Positions 38,964 to 45,147 of a DNA stretch of 64,000 bases are shown here, piece after piece. Each line of letters starts with the position of its first letter. The stretch's first letter is position 1. The translations under genes were made by a program, and so were the position numbers. Origin of the DNA: Moraxella nasibovis (GTDB taxonomy: Bacteria > Pseudomonadota > Gammaproteobacteria > Pseudomonadales > Moraxellaceae); NCBI RefSeq assembly GCF_029581575.1, contig NZ_CP089975.1, positions 2,108,001 to 2,172,000 on the forward strand. Reading direction: 5' to 3'. The notes under the pieces were generated by a model. It was not told where the DNA came from and made no database searches. It saw nothing but the letters and a program-made list of their open reading frames with translations.

Positions 38964-39893
38964 ATGAAAACCCTTTTAAAATCAACCGCCATTGCGTTGG
39001 CATTGTCTTTGTCTTTTGGTTCTGTGGCAACCGCCAAAACACCCGAACAGCCTGTAAAAGTAAGCATTACAAAATCAACCGCACAAAAAATCAAAACCCT
39101 TGACGGCTTAAATTTGCACCTACAAAAAGACATTCCAAATGCCCGCCCAAAAGCCGTTGTCGTGATTTCGCACGGTTTGGCGAGCCATTCTGGGGTGTTT
39201 GGCGATTTTACCAAAACAATGAACCAAAATGACATTGCCGTGTATCGTTTTGACCATCGTGGACATGGCAAATCGGACGGACGAGACAGCATTCATATAG
39301 GCAGCTATTTTGAAATGGTGGAAGATTTACGCCTTGTCGTGGCAAAAGCCAAGCAAGAAAACCCAAACACACCTGTTTTTGTACTCGGGCATTCTATGGG
39401 CGGACACATTTCGGCACTTTATGGCACCAAATATCCGCACGATGTGAACGGCTTTATTTTGGCGGCGGGCGTTTTGCGGTATAACACAATGAATTTTGGG
39501 CATTTGCCACGCCCCGAGCCTGCGGGCAGTTTTGTGGACGGCTCGGTGTCTTTGACCACGCTTAACATTCCGTTTGAAGGGGCTGGTTTATCGGTGGCTG
39601 GCGACCCGTTGATGTTAAGCAAATTTTCGGTATCTTTTCCCAACGGCTTTAAAGAAGGCATCAAATATTTAAAAGACAATGACGACAAATTTGTCGCCCC
39701 TGTGATGTTGATTAGTGGCAATAAAGATGTGTTTGTCGCCCCCAAAGATGCCATTGATTTTTATAATGAGACCAATTCGGTGGATAAAAGTTTGATTTTG
39801 TATCCAAACTTTGGGCATTTGTTAATGCTGGAAAATGGCGGACAAAAAATCAACGATGATGTGGCAGAGTGGATTAACGAGCGAGTGAAATAA
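38964..39893 (+). CDS. exported alpha/beta hydrolase, lysophospholipase-like
   Basis: This 309-residue protein has a signal peptide (about 1-29, ending GSVATAK) and an alpha/beta hydrolase fold with the nucleophile elbow GHSMGG (Ser near 141), the oxyanion HG at VVISHGLASHSG and a late His in NFGHLLMLE. RFDHRGHGKSDG is typical of the monoacylglycerol lipase/lysophospholipase group. It probably cleaves lipids or esters in the periplasm; the substrate is inferred. It is divergent from the LysR gene, its likely regulator. Confidence 0.85.
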   Translation: MKTLLKSTAIALALSLSFGSVATAKTPEQPVKVSITKSTAQKIKTLDGLNLHLQKDIPNARPKAVVVISHGLASHSGVFGDFTKTMNQNDIAVYRFDHRGHGKSDGRDSIHIGSYFEMVEDLRLVVAKAKQENPNTPVFVLGHSMGGHISALYGTKYPHDVNGFILAAGVLRYNTMNFGHLPRPEPAGSFVDGSVSLTTLNIPFEGAGLSVAGDPLMLSKFSVSFPNGFKEGIKYLKDNDDKFVAPVMLISGNKDVFVAPKDAIDFYNETNSVDKSLILYPNFGHLLMLENGGQKINDDVAEWINERVK

Positions 39894-39906
39894 ATTGGCT
39901 AAAAGA

Positions 39907-39943
39907 AAACACCGTTTAATTTAAAAATTAGGCGGTGTTTTTT
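39907..39943 (+). terminator. terminator of the hydrolase gene
   Basis: A CACCG...CGGTG stem with an A/T-rich inner part and six T lies about 15 nt past the stop. It belongs to the same family as 37891-37930, 41081-41118, 44168-44203 and 45112-45147, and is followed by an uptake sequence. Confidence 0.75.
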
Positions 39944-39970
39944 GATTGGAATTTTGTGAAATAAACTTTC

Positions 39971-39982
39971 AGGCAGCCTGAA
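39971..39982 (+). other. DNA uptake sequence AGGCAGCCTGAA (Neisseriaceae dialect)
   Basis: An exact 12-mer of the AG-kingDUS dialect, as I recall the published Neisseriaceae dialects. Within the near-palindrome TTCAGGCAGCCTGAA it also reads AGGCTGCCTGAA (AG-simDUS) on the other strand. It lies about 30 bp beyond a terminator. Confidence 0.6.
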
Positions 39983-39995
39983 AAATATTCCGCTA

Positions 39996-40391
39996 TTATT
40001 TTTCTTTAATACCTTGAATAATCTGACACTTATCAACCGTTTTATTTTCACAACCCACAAATTGCATTAAAAAAGTTTTAACTTGTTGTAGTTCTGTGAT
40101 TTGTTCGTCCAAATATGCCAAATGTTGCTCGGCAAGTGCATTGATTTCATTGCATTGTTTGTTAGGCGTTTGTTGTAATTGCAACAGCGTTTTGATGTTA
40201 CTTAAAGAAAAACCGATATTACGGCAAGTTTTAATAAAGCGTAATTGTTCTAACTGATTTTCATCAAACACACGATAGCCATTTTGTTGATGTGTGGGGG
40301 CGATTAAGCCTTGTTTTTCATAATAACGAATGGTTTCCAAATGTACGCCTGTTTGTTCACTGGCTTGTTTTATTTTAAAAAATTTTGACAT
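39996..40391 (-). CDS. MerR-family metal sensor, Cd/Zn/Pb type
   Basis: This 131-residue repressor-activator has an N-terminal MerR winged helix (about 5-75; IKQASEQTGVHLETIRYYEKQGLI), a dimerisation helix with Cys in NKQCNEINALA, and a C-terminal loop CENKTVDKC (C-x7-C). The cysteine in the long helix replaces the Ser of CueR and is the usual mark of divalent Zn/Cd/Pb sensors such as ZntR or CadR, though the C-x7-C spacing resembles CueR. It is divergent from the CDF gene; its own start overlaps the promoter it controls. Confidence 0.85.
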   Translation of the reverse strand: MSKFFKIKQASEQTGVHLETIRYYEKQGLIAPTHQQNGYRVFDENQLEQLRFIKTCRNIGFSLSNIKTLLQLQQTPNKQCNEINALAEQHLAYLDEQITELQQVKTFLMQFVGCENKTVDKCQIIQGIKEK

Positions 40392-40397
40392 TTTGGC

Positions 40398-40428
40398 TTG
40401 ACCCTGTAATGACTACGGAGTTTATAGT
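40398..40428 (+). promoter_or_regulatory. MerR-type promoter of the CDF gene (19-bp spacer)
   Basis: TTGACC at 40398-40403 and TATAGT at 40423-40428 are separated by 19 bp, the lengthened spacer of MerR-controlled promoters. The spacer holds CTGTAATGACTACGGAG, a dyad similar to ZntR/CadR operators. Metal-bound regulator would realign it. Confidence 0.8.
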
Positions 40429-40462
40429 ATAGCAAATTTCATCTTAAAATAGGAGCAAAAAA

Positions 40463-41077
40463 ATGGCGTGCCAAAATGGTTGCAGTGCAAATACCCCCAC
40501 TCATCAATCGTCCAAGTACAAAAAAGCCTTGTGGATTGTCTTGATATTAAATTTATCAATGTTTTTTGTGGAAATTGTGATGGGGGTTAAATCGGGTTCA
40601 ACTTCGCTGTTGTCGGACAGTTTGGATTTCTTGGGCGACAGTGCCAATTATTTGATAAGTTTGATTGTTTTGCCAATGGCGTTAAGTTACCGAGCCAAAG
40701 CATCTATGGTTAAGGGGCTAACGATGGGCGGTTTTGGTTTATTTATTTTAATGACGACCATTTATCGTGTGTTTTATGGGGAAATGCCCAGTTCTTCTGA
40801 AATGAGCATTGTGGGATTTTTGGCGTTATTGGTCAATGTGTCGGCAGTGTTGATATTATTAAAATTTCGTGATGGCGACAGCAATGTCCGCAGTGTGTGG
40901 GTGTGTTCCCGAAACGATGCGATTGGTAATGTGGCGGTAATTTTAGCGGGTATGGCAGTTTATTTTTTTCAATCAAAATATCCTGATTTAATTGTGGCGT
41001 TTGTTTTGGCATTTTTGGCATTACAAGCCAGTCAAGAAATCATCAAAAGGGCTTGGGCGGAATTAAAAGTCAGTTAA
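40463..41077 (+). CDS. cation diffusion facilitator-type metal exporter, short
   Basis: This 204-residue membrane protein has about six helices and no C-terminal cytosolic domain, so it is a minimal CDF-type exporter. Motifs of the intramembrane metal site are SDSLDFLGDSANY (helix 2, about 52-64) and SRNDAIGNVAVI (helix 5, about 145-156). The first residues are MACQNGCSAN, with two cysteines that could bind metal. Location next to a Cd/Zn/Pb-type MerR gene suggests export of one of these metals; the metal is inferred. An AGGAG site precedes the ATG. Confidence 0.85.
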   Translation: MACQNGCSANTPTHQSSKYKKALWIVLILNLSMFFVEIVMGVKSGSTSLLSDSLDFLGDSANYLISLIVLPMALSYRAKASMVKGLTMGGFGLFILMTTIYRVFYGEMPSSSEMSIVGFLALLVNVSAVLILLKFRDGDSNVRSVWVCSRNDAIGNVAVILAGMAVYFFQSKYPDLIVAFVLAFLALQASQEIIKRAWAELKVS

Positions 41078-41080
41078 TTT

Positions 41081-41118
41081 AAAACACCATTTAATTTAAA
41101 ATTAAGCGGTGTTTTTGT
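41081..41118 (+). terminator. terminator of the CDF gene
   Basis: A CACC...GGTG stem with an A/T-rich inner arm and a T-run; same family as at 39907-39943. An uptake sequence follows about 30 bp later. Confidence 0.7.
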
Positions 41119-41146
41119 TTTTAAAATGGGTAAAATAAACTTTTTA

Positions 41147-41158
41147 AGGCTGCCTGAA
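41147..41158 (+). other. DNA uptake sequence AGGCTGCCTGAA (Neisseriaceae dialect)
   Basis: An exact 12-mer of the AG-simDUS dialect, immediately upstream of the cueR1 3' end. Confidence 0.6.
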
Positions 41159-41164
41159 AAAAAC

Positions 41165-41551
41165 CTATCCCCCAAGCCCCTGTAAAATCGGACATTCTGG
41201 CATATCATCGCCACGACAGGCATCACTCCACGCCCCAAGAACAGTTTTCATTTCTTCTAATTCCTTGATTTTATTTGATAAAAATTCAATGTGCGTATTT
41301 GCCAACGCTTTGACTTCACAGCTTTTGCGATGTGGATTGTCCTGCAGTGCCAAAAGCTCGCCAATTTGGGCAAGCGAAAAGCCCACGCCCCTTGCTTTGG
41401 CGATGAATTTTAGGCGGTCAAGCGTATCATTGCCATAAATACGATAGCCTGATGCACTGCGTGAAGTGTTTGATAACAAACCCAACTTTTCATAATCACG
41501 GATTTGCTTGATGGACAGCCCTGTGGCTTTGGACGCTTGACCGATGTTCAT
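41165..41551 (-). CDS. CueR-type copper sensor, copy 1
   Basis: This 128-residue MerR-family activator has an N-terminal winged helix (MNIGQASKATGLSIKQIRDYEKLGLL), the Ser at the CueR Ser77 position (HRKSCEVK) and the loop CRGDDMPEC (C-x7-C) followed by PIL, matching the Cu(I)/Ag(I)/Au(I) site of CueR. AGGAGCAACA precedes the ATG at 41549-41551, fixing that start. It is divergent from metallothionein gene 1, which it should activate. From codon 87 back to the N-terminus the DNA is nearly identical to copy 2; the last ~38 codons are diverged. Confidence 0.92.
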   Translation of the reverse strand: MNIGQASKATGLSIKQIRDYEKLGLLSNTSRSASGYRIYGNDTLDRLKFIAKARGVGFSLAQIGELLALQDNPHRKSCEVKALANTHIEFLSNKIKELEEMKTVLGAWSDACRGDDMPECPILQGLGG

Positions 41552-41662
41552 TGTTGCTCCTTGTTTTGGCGTTTGTAAAAAATTGTCAATCCGCAAAAAT
41601 AATCCTTGACCCTAACGCAAGGTTAGGTTTTATGATACGCTCATCAAAACAAAAAAGCAATG
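41280..41662. repeat. 383-bp duplicated regulator-promoter segment, copy 1
   Basis: Matches 42771-43153 at all but two positions (G/A in GTGCRTATT and A/G in TTGCGRTGTGG). It spans the 5' two-thirds of cueR, the operator, and the start of the leader. Similarity falls abruptly at both ends. Confidence 0.95.
41606..41636 (+). promoter_or_regulatory. CueR-type promoter of metallothionein gene 1 (19-bp spacer)
   Basis: TTGACC at 41606-41611, TATGAT at 41631-41636, spacer exactly 19 bp. The spacer region carries the perfect dyad CCTAAC-GCAAG-GTTAGG. This is the classic MerR-family architecture, activated by Cu(I)-bound regulator. Confidence 0.9.
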
Positions 41663-41694
41663 CTTTTAATCGCTTAAAAGCACTTTGTTTTGAT
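41643..41694 (+). promoter_or_regulatory. leader RNA hairpin, copy 1
   Basis: The outer stem ATCAAAACAAA (41643-41653) pairs with TTTGTTTTGAT (41684-41694); the inner stem TGCTTTTAA (41661-41669), loop TCGC, pairs with TTAAAAGCA (41674-41682). The first paired base falls where transcription should begin, seven bases past the -10. The second copy keeps this fold with a compensatory base-pair change, so the structure is probably functional (5' stability or regulation). Confidence 0.75.
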
Positions 41695-41728
41695 AATCCA
41701 CTTTAACTTAACATTCGGAGAAACTGTT

Positions 41729-41875
41729 ATGAACGCTGATTTTGTTCAAAACCAACACGCCCACTGCGGCTGCCAATCTTGCACAGGGCAAAATTGCAAT
41801 CCAAAATGCAACTGCCAAAATGGCGAGCCCTGCATTTGTCAAAACTGCACTTGTGGCGATTGTGATTGCAAGTAA
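41729..41875 (+). CDS. 12-cysteine metallothionein-like peptide, copy 1
   Basis: This 48-residue peptide has 12 cysteines at positions 13, 15, 18, 23, 27, 29, 35, 37, 40, 42, 45 and 47, many as C-x-C or C-x2-C, plus two His in the N-terminal part (QHAHC). There is no signal peptide and no aromatic residue in the cysteine core. This fits a cytosolic metallothionein binding a Cu(I) cluster. GGAG lies 8 bases upstream of the ATG. It is expressed from a CueR-type promoter and followed by an intercistronic hairpin and the DUF411 gene. It does not resemble the bacterial SmtA or MymT proteins that I can recall. Confidence 0.85.
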   Translation: MNADFVQNQHAHCGCQSCTGQNCNPKCNCQNGEPCICQNCTCGDCDCK

Positions 41876-41889
41876 TTGATTAACTAAAA

Positions 41890-41919
41890 ACATTGGGCGG
41901 GCTTAGGTTTGCCCAATGT
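41890..41919 (+). promoter_or_regulatory. intercistronic hairpin, copy 1
   Basis: A perfect ACATTGGGC/GCCCAATGT stem (41890-41898 and 41911-41919) without a T-run lies between the metallothionein and DUF411 genes. The same element follows copy 2 at 43373-43402. It may set the ratio of upstream to downstream gene product or protect the 3' end. Confidence 0.7.
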
Positions 41920-41940
41920 AACCCACGACGAGGCAAAACA

Positions 41941-42423
41941 ATGAACAAATCCTTTTTTGGCAAAACCTTGGCCCTATCAGCCGTCTTGGCAAGCGTGGCA
42001 GGCGTAGGCTGGATGCTCGCCAACCCCGCCCCCGCAGAGGCCAAACCCGTACTGGAAGTGTACAAAAGCCCAAGTTGCGGCTGCTGCGGCGAATGGGTCA
42101 AGCATATGCAGGACAACGGTTTTAGCGTGAAAATCCACGACACCGGCAACAGCCAAATCCGCACACAAATGGGCATATCGCCCAAATACGGCTCCTGCCA
42201 CACCGCCGTGATTGACGGCTACGCCGTCGAAGGGCACACGCCCGCATCAGAAGTCAAACGCCTGCTTGCCGAACGCCCCGACGCCGTCGGCATCGCCGTG
42301 CCCGCAATGCCCATTGGCTCGCCGGGAATGGACGGTGAAGCGTACGGCGGCCGAAAAGACCCCTACGATGTGCTGCTGCTGGGCAAAAACGGCACGCACA
42401 GCGTGTACCAAAGTTATCCTTGA
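41941..42423 (+). CDS. exported DUF411 metal-binding protein
   Basis: This 160-residue protein has a signal peptide or anchor (about 1-35, LALSAVLASVAGVGWMLANPAPAEAK as two phrases) and a DUF411 domain with the strongly conserved CGCCGEWVKHM motif near residue 43, plus GSCHTAVIDGYAVEGHTP (Cys and two His) and VPAMPIGSPGM, where methionines could bind copper. DUF411 proteins occur with copper and silver resistance genes. The region is GC-richer than its neighbours. It is the last gene of cassette 1. A purine-rich GACGAGGC precedes the ATG. Confidence 0.88.
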   Translation: MNKSFFGKTLALSAVLASVAGVGWMLANPAPAEAKPVLEVYKSPSCGCCGEWVKHMQDNGFSVKIHDTGNSQIRTQMGISPKYGSCHTAVIDGYAVEGHTPASEVKRLLAERPDAVGIAVPAMPIGSPGMDGEAYGGRKDPYDVLLLGKNGTHSVYQSYP

Positions 42424-42440
42424 ACGCTCGGCAAAAAAAC

Positions 42441-42478
42441 CAGCCTGAAAACGCTCATCGGTTTTCAGGCTGAATTTT
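42441..42478 (+). terminator. terminator of cassette 1
   Basis: A perfect 11-bp stem AGCCTGAAAAC/GTTTTCAGGCT followed by a T-rich tail. The stem contains the GCCTGAA core of uptake sequences. Confidence 0.75.
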
Positions 42479-42498
42479 TCTCATCAAAGCGTCAAAAA

Positions 42499-42547
42499 CC
42501 GCTGTTTTTTACCACCGATAAGTGCTTCTTGCGGTAAAAAACAGCGG
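42499..42547. repeat. 49-bp inverted repeat with perfect 15-bp arms
   Basis: CCGCTGTTTTTTACC (42499-42513) and its exact complement at 42533-42547 enclose 19 bp. The same 15 bases shifted by one (ACCGCTGTTTTTTAC) occur once more at 26187-26201. It could be a hairpin terminator or a tiny mobile repeat. Confidence 0.6.
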
Positions 42548-42568
42548 TAAAACGGCAAATTGTGTTTT

Positions 42569-42617
42569 TTAAGACGGCCTTCTTAAATTAAACCTGCCTG
42601 AATTAACCCTGCCTGAA
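42569..42617. other. degenerate DNA uptake-like sequences
   Basis: TTAAGACGGCCT at 42569-42580 is one mismatch from the complement of the AG-DUS 12-mer. CCTGCCTGAA occurs at 42593-42602 and 42608-42617 with the TGCCTGAA core. Confidence 0.4.
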
Positions 42618-42637
42618 AAAACCGCCAAAAAACTTTG

Positions 42638-43042
42638 TCAGCCCTTATCCTCACCGCTCTCCGCCAAGCCTTTTAAAATCGGGCAGTCGGGGGCGTTGTC
42701 GCCGGTGCAGGCGTCGCTCCACGCCTGCAAGGTGGCTTTCATCTGTGTCAGTTCTTCGATTTTCTGGGTCAAAAATTCAATGTGCATATTTGCCAACGCT
42801 TTGACTTCACAGCTTTTGCGGTGTGGATTGTCCTGCAGTGCCAAAAGCTCGCCAATTTGGGCAAGCGAAAAGCCCACGCCCCTTGCTTTGGCGATGAATT
42901 TTAGGCGGTCAAGCGTATCATTGCCATAAATACGATAGCCTGATGCACTGCGTGAAGTGTTTGATAACAAACCCAACTTTTCATAATCACGGATTTGCTT
43001 GATGGACAGCCCTGTGGCTTTGGACGCTTGACCGATGTTCAT
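42638..43042 (-). CDS. CueR-type copper sensor, copy 2 (mosaic)
   Basis: This 134-residue paralogue of copy 1 has an almost identical N-terminal two-thirds and a different C-terminal third: the loop is CTGDNAPDC (C-x7-C) and the tail is longer (LAESGEDKG). The sensing residues are all kept. The change from near identity to divergence is sharp at about 42771, and the divergent part is GC-rich (for example GGGGGCGTTGTCGCCGG). This points to a recombination junction inside the gene. It is divergent from metallothionein gene 2 and should activate it. Confidence 0.92.
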   Translation of the reverse strand: MNIGQASKATGLSIKQIRDYEKLGLLSNTSRSASGYRIYGNDTLDRLKFIAKARGVGFSLAQIGELLALQDNPHRKSCEVKALANMHIEFLTQKIEELTQMKATLQAWSDACTGDNAPDCPILKGLAESGEDKG

Positions 43043-43153
43043 TGTTGCTCCTTGTTTTGGCGTTTGTAAAAAATTGTCAATCCGCAAAAATAATCCTTGA
43101 CCCTAACGCAAGGTTAGGTTTTATGATACGCTCATCAAAACAAAAAAGCAATG
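42771..43153. repeat. 383-bp duplicated regulator-promoter segment, copy 2
   Basis: See 41280-41662; two differences in 383 positions. Beyond 43153 the leader diverges but its fold is kept, and the metallothionein coding region is again nearly identical. Confidence 0.95.
43097..43127 (+). promoter_or_regulatory. CueR-type promoter of metallothionein gene 2 (19-bp spacer)
   Basis: TTGACC at 43097-43102 and TATGAT at 43122-43127 with a 19-bp spacer and the CCTAAC/GTTAGG dyad, identical to copy 1. Confidence 0.9.
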
Positions 43154-43187
43154 TTTTTAGTGGCTTAAAAACGGTTTTTGTTTTGAT
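43134..43187 (+). promoter_or_regulatory. leader RNA hairpin, copy 2
   Basis: Outer stem ATCAAAACAAAAA (43134-43146) with TTTTTGTTTTGAT (43175-43187); inner stem GTTTTTA (43153-43159) with TAAAAAC (43166-43172). Compared with copy 1, the inner C-G pair has become T-A, a compensatory change that keeps the pairing. Confidence 0.75.
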
Positions 43188-43214
43188 AATCAACCTTTAA
43201 TTTGGAGAATTGTT

Positions 43215-43358
43215 ATGAACGACATCATCAAAAACCCAAACGCCCACTGCGGTTGCCAATCTTGCACAGGGCAAAATTGCAATCCAAAATGCAACTGCCA
43301 AAATGGCGAGCCGTGCATTTGTCAAAACTGCACTTGTGGCGATTGTGATTGCAAGTAA
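43215..43358 (+). CDS. 12-cysteine metallothionein-like peptide, copy 2
   Basis: This 47-residue peptide starts MNDIIKNPNAHCGCQSC; from AHCGCQ onward it is identical in protein to copy 1, with all 12 cysteines. Nucleotide changes there are silent. Only the first nine residues differ, which suggests that the cysteine core is under strong selection and the N-terminus is not. GGAG lies 7 bases before the ATG. It is followed by the intercistronic hairpin and the DUF305 gene. Confidence 0.85.
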   Translation: MNDIIKNPNAHCGCQSCTGQNCNPKCNCQNGEPCICQNCTCGDCDCK

Positions 43359-43372
43359 TTGATTAGCTAAAA

Positions 43373-43402
43373 ACATTGGGCGGACTTATGTTTGCCCAAT
43401 GT
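43373..43402 (+). promoter_or_regulatory. intercistronic hairpin, copy 2
   Basis: ACATTGGGC (43373-43381) and GCCCAATGT (43394-43402), as in copy 1 but with two changes in the loop. Confidence 0.7.
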
Positions 43403-43435
43403 TTGCCAAATCCCATTTTGATAAGGAAAACTGTA

Positions 43436-44155
43436 ATGAAAATGTTTAAAAACCGTGCCGTACAATTATCTGCCCTTGCCCTTATTTTGGCGACTTTAAC
43501 CGCTTGTGGTAATGCCAAAAACGATATACCAACGCATTCTAATGCAGGCGATAGCAACTACACCCAAAGCACTCACGACACCACAAACAACCACGCCAAT
43601 ATGAACCACTCTGCTATGGCAATGGACACTCAAAATGCTCCGCCCCATACCCAAGCCTATCTTGCAATGATGAACAAGATGGGCGATGAGATGAGCAAAG
43701 CGGGCAATCTTGCCGATGCTGATACCGCTTTTGCCAAAGGTATGATTCCGCACCATATCGGAGCAGTTGAGATGGCAAAAGTACAGCTTGAATTTGGCAA
43801 AGACGAAACAATGAGAAAACTTGCCCAAGCGATTATTGATGGGCAACAAGCCGAAATTGACTTGATGAATGGCTGGCTGAATGGCAAAGACACGACCACC
43901 CAAAACGCCAACGCCCCACACGCCAAAGCCTATGCCTTGGACAATTCACACAGCGAAATGATGACGGCAATTTATGAGACCGACCCTGATGTCGCCTTTG
44001 CCAAAGCGATGATTCCCCACCACAAGGGAGCGGTCAATATGGCAAAAGTGCAATTAGAATATGGCAAAGATAAAGCAATGCAAGATTTGGCAAAGCAAAT
44101 CATCAATGCCCAAGAGCCTGAAATTAAGCTGATGGAAGATTGGCTAAAACAGTAG
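43436..44155 (+). CDS. exported two-domain DUF305 protein
   Basis: This 239-residue protein has a lipoprotein-like signal (about 1-22, LALILATLTAC|GN), so it is probably anchored to a membrane facing the periplasm. A Met/His-rich linker (NHANMNHSAMAMD, about 55-67) follows. Then come two DUF305 domains of about 75 residues, each with a metal-binding-like MIPHH-x-GAV-x-MAKVQLE motif (about 102 and 185). DUF305 proteins accompany copper resistance genes, and the motif His and Met residues are the plausible ligands. It is the last gene of cassette 2. Confidence 0.87.
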   Translation: MKMFKNRAVQLSALALILATLTACGNAKNDIPTHSNAGDSNYTQSTHDTTNNHANMNHSAMAMDTQNAPPHTQAYLAMMNKMGDEMSKAGNLADADTAFAKGMIPHHIGAVEMAKVQLEFGKDETMRKLAQAIIDGQQAEIDLMNGWLNGKDTTTQNANAPHAKAYALDNSHSEMMTAIYETDPDVAFAKAMIPHHKGAVNMAKVQLEYGKDKAMQDLAKQIINAQEPEIKLMEDWLKQ

Positions 44156-44167
44156 GGGCAATAAGGC

Positions 44168-44203
44168 AAAAGCATCGTTTTTAAAATAAAAGCGGTGTTT
44201 TTA
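44168..44203 (+). terminator. terminator of cassette 2
   Basis: A CATCG/CGGTG-type stem with an A/T-rich inner arm and a T-run, of the block's common terminator family. Confidence 0.65.
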
Positions 44204-44225
44204 TTTTTAAATTTTGCAAAATATT

Positions 44226-44235
44226 TTCAGACGGC
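44226..44235 (-). other. DNA uptake sequence core GCCGTCTGAA
   Basis: TTCAGACGGC on the plus strand is the exact complement of the neisserial 10-mer GCCGTCTGAA. Extended to 12 (AAGCCGTCTGAA) it is one mismatch from AG-DUS. Confidence 0.55.
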
Positions 44236-44309
44236 TTAAACCATCTATCTTTCCATTTTTAAAAATCAGCTTCCCATTTTTCGCCATTTAATCTTTAAAA
44301 ACAAAATTG

Positions 44310-44315
44310 TATAAT
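44310..44315 (+). promoter_or_regulatory. -10 of a repeated promoter module (NADP oxidoreductase gene)
   Basis: TATAAT in an 80-bp upstream stretch (44255-44330) that resembles those at 38860, 45190 and 46698. The -35 candidate is TTTAAT at 44287-44292. Confidence 0.55.
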
Positions 44316-44348
44316 ATCCATATTCTTCTCAAAAAATAGGTACAAACA

Positions 44349-45098
44349 ATGAACATCGGCATTATCGGTATCGGACAAATTGGTGGAACAATCGCCCAAA
44401 AACTCGCCCAAGCGGGGCATACAGTAAAGGTCGCCAACTCAAAAGGCATTGACAGCGTGGCGGATTTTGCTAAAAGTATCGGAGCAATGCCTGCTGATTT
44501 GACGAGCGTGGGACAAGAGGCACAAGTGCTGATTTTAGCCATTCCCACGCCAGTGATTGCCGATTTGCCCCCAAGTTTGTGGGCGAGTTTGTCGCCTGAT
44601 TGCGTGGTGGTGGACACCGCCAATTATTACCCTGAATTTCGTGATAAAGCCATTAGCGACATTGACAACGGAATGGCGGAGAACCTTTGGGTAAGCCGTG
44701 TGGTGGGGCGTGGCGTGGTCAAGGTGTTTAATATGCTCCTTGCCCATTCGCTTGCCAATTTGGGCAAAAACAAAGGCGAACCAAACCGCCTTGCAATGTG
44801 GGTGGCAGGCGATGACGAGAGCCAAAAACGGCTTGTGATGAGCTTGGTTGATGAATGCGGATTTGACCCGCTTGATGCGGGCGATTTGGCAAATTCGTGG
44901 CAACAACAGCCTAATTCGGCAGGGTATTGCACAGATTTTACCGCCGATGAATTACGCCAAAGCCGTGCAAATTCCGCCCAAACACCAAACAGCGTCCGCC
45001 AAAACCGAGCCTATGCGGCGGGCGAATTGCCCAAACTGACAGGGGGCGACTTTTCGCACGATAAAGTCATTGGGGCTAATCGGATTTTGAATGTGTAA
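44349..45098 (+). CDS. NADP oxidoreductase, F420-dependent-type fold
   Basis: This 249-residue Rossmann protein begins MNIGIIGIGQIGGTIAQKLAQAGH (GxGxxG), followed by VKVANSKG. It matches the NAD(P)-binding family named after F420-dependent NADP reductases and found widely in bacteria without F420. Later segments are LILAIPTPVIADLP and VVDTANYYPE. The physiological substrate is unknown. It carries the block's repeated promoter and terminator types, and lies next to flavin-enzyme genes. Confidence 0.85.
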   Translation: MNIGIIGIGQIGGTIAQKLAQAGHTVKVANSKGIDSVADFAKSIGAMPADLTSVGQEAQVLILAIPTPVIADLPPSLWASLSPDCVVVDTANYYPEFRDKAISDIDNGMAENLWVSRVVGRGVVKVFNMLLAHSLANLGKNKGEPNRLAMWVAGDDESQKRLVMSLVDECGFDPLDAGDLANSWQQQPNSAGYCTDFTADELRQSRANSAQTPNSVRQNRAYAAGELPKLTGGDFSHDKVIGANRILNV

Positions 45099-45111
45099 AA
45101 TGGTTTGAATT

Positions 45112-45147
45112 AAGCACCGTTTTTATGATGAAAACGGTGTTTTTTAT
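45112..45147 (+). terminator. terminator of the NADP oxidoreductase gene
   Basis: GCACCGTTTTT/AAAACGGTG stem followed by six T. A degenerate uptake sequence AGGCTGGCTGAA (45162-45173, one mismatch) follows. Confidence 0.75.
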
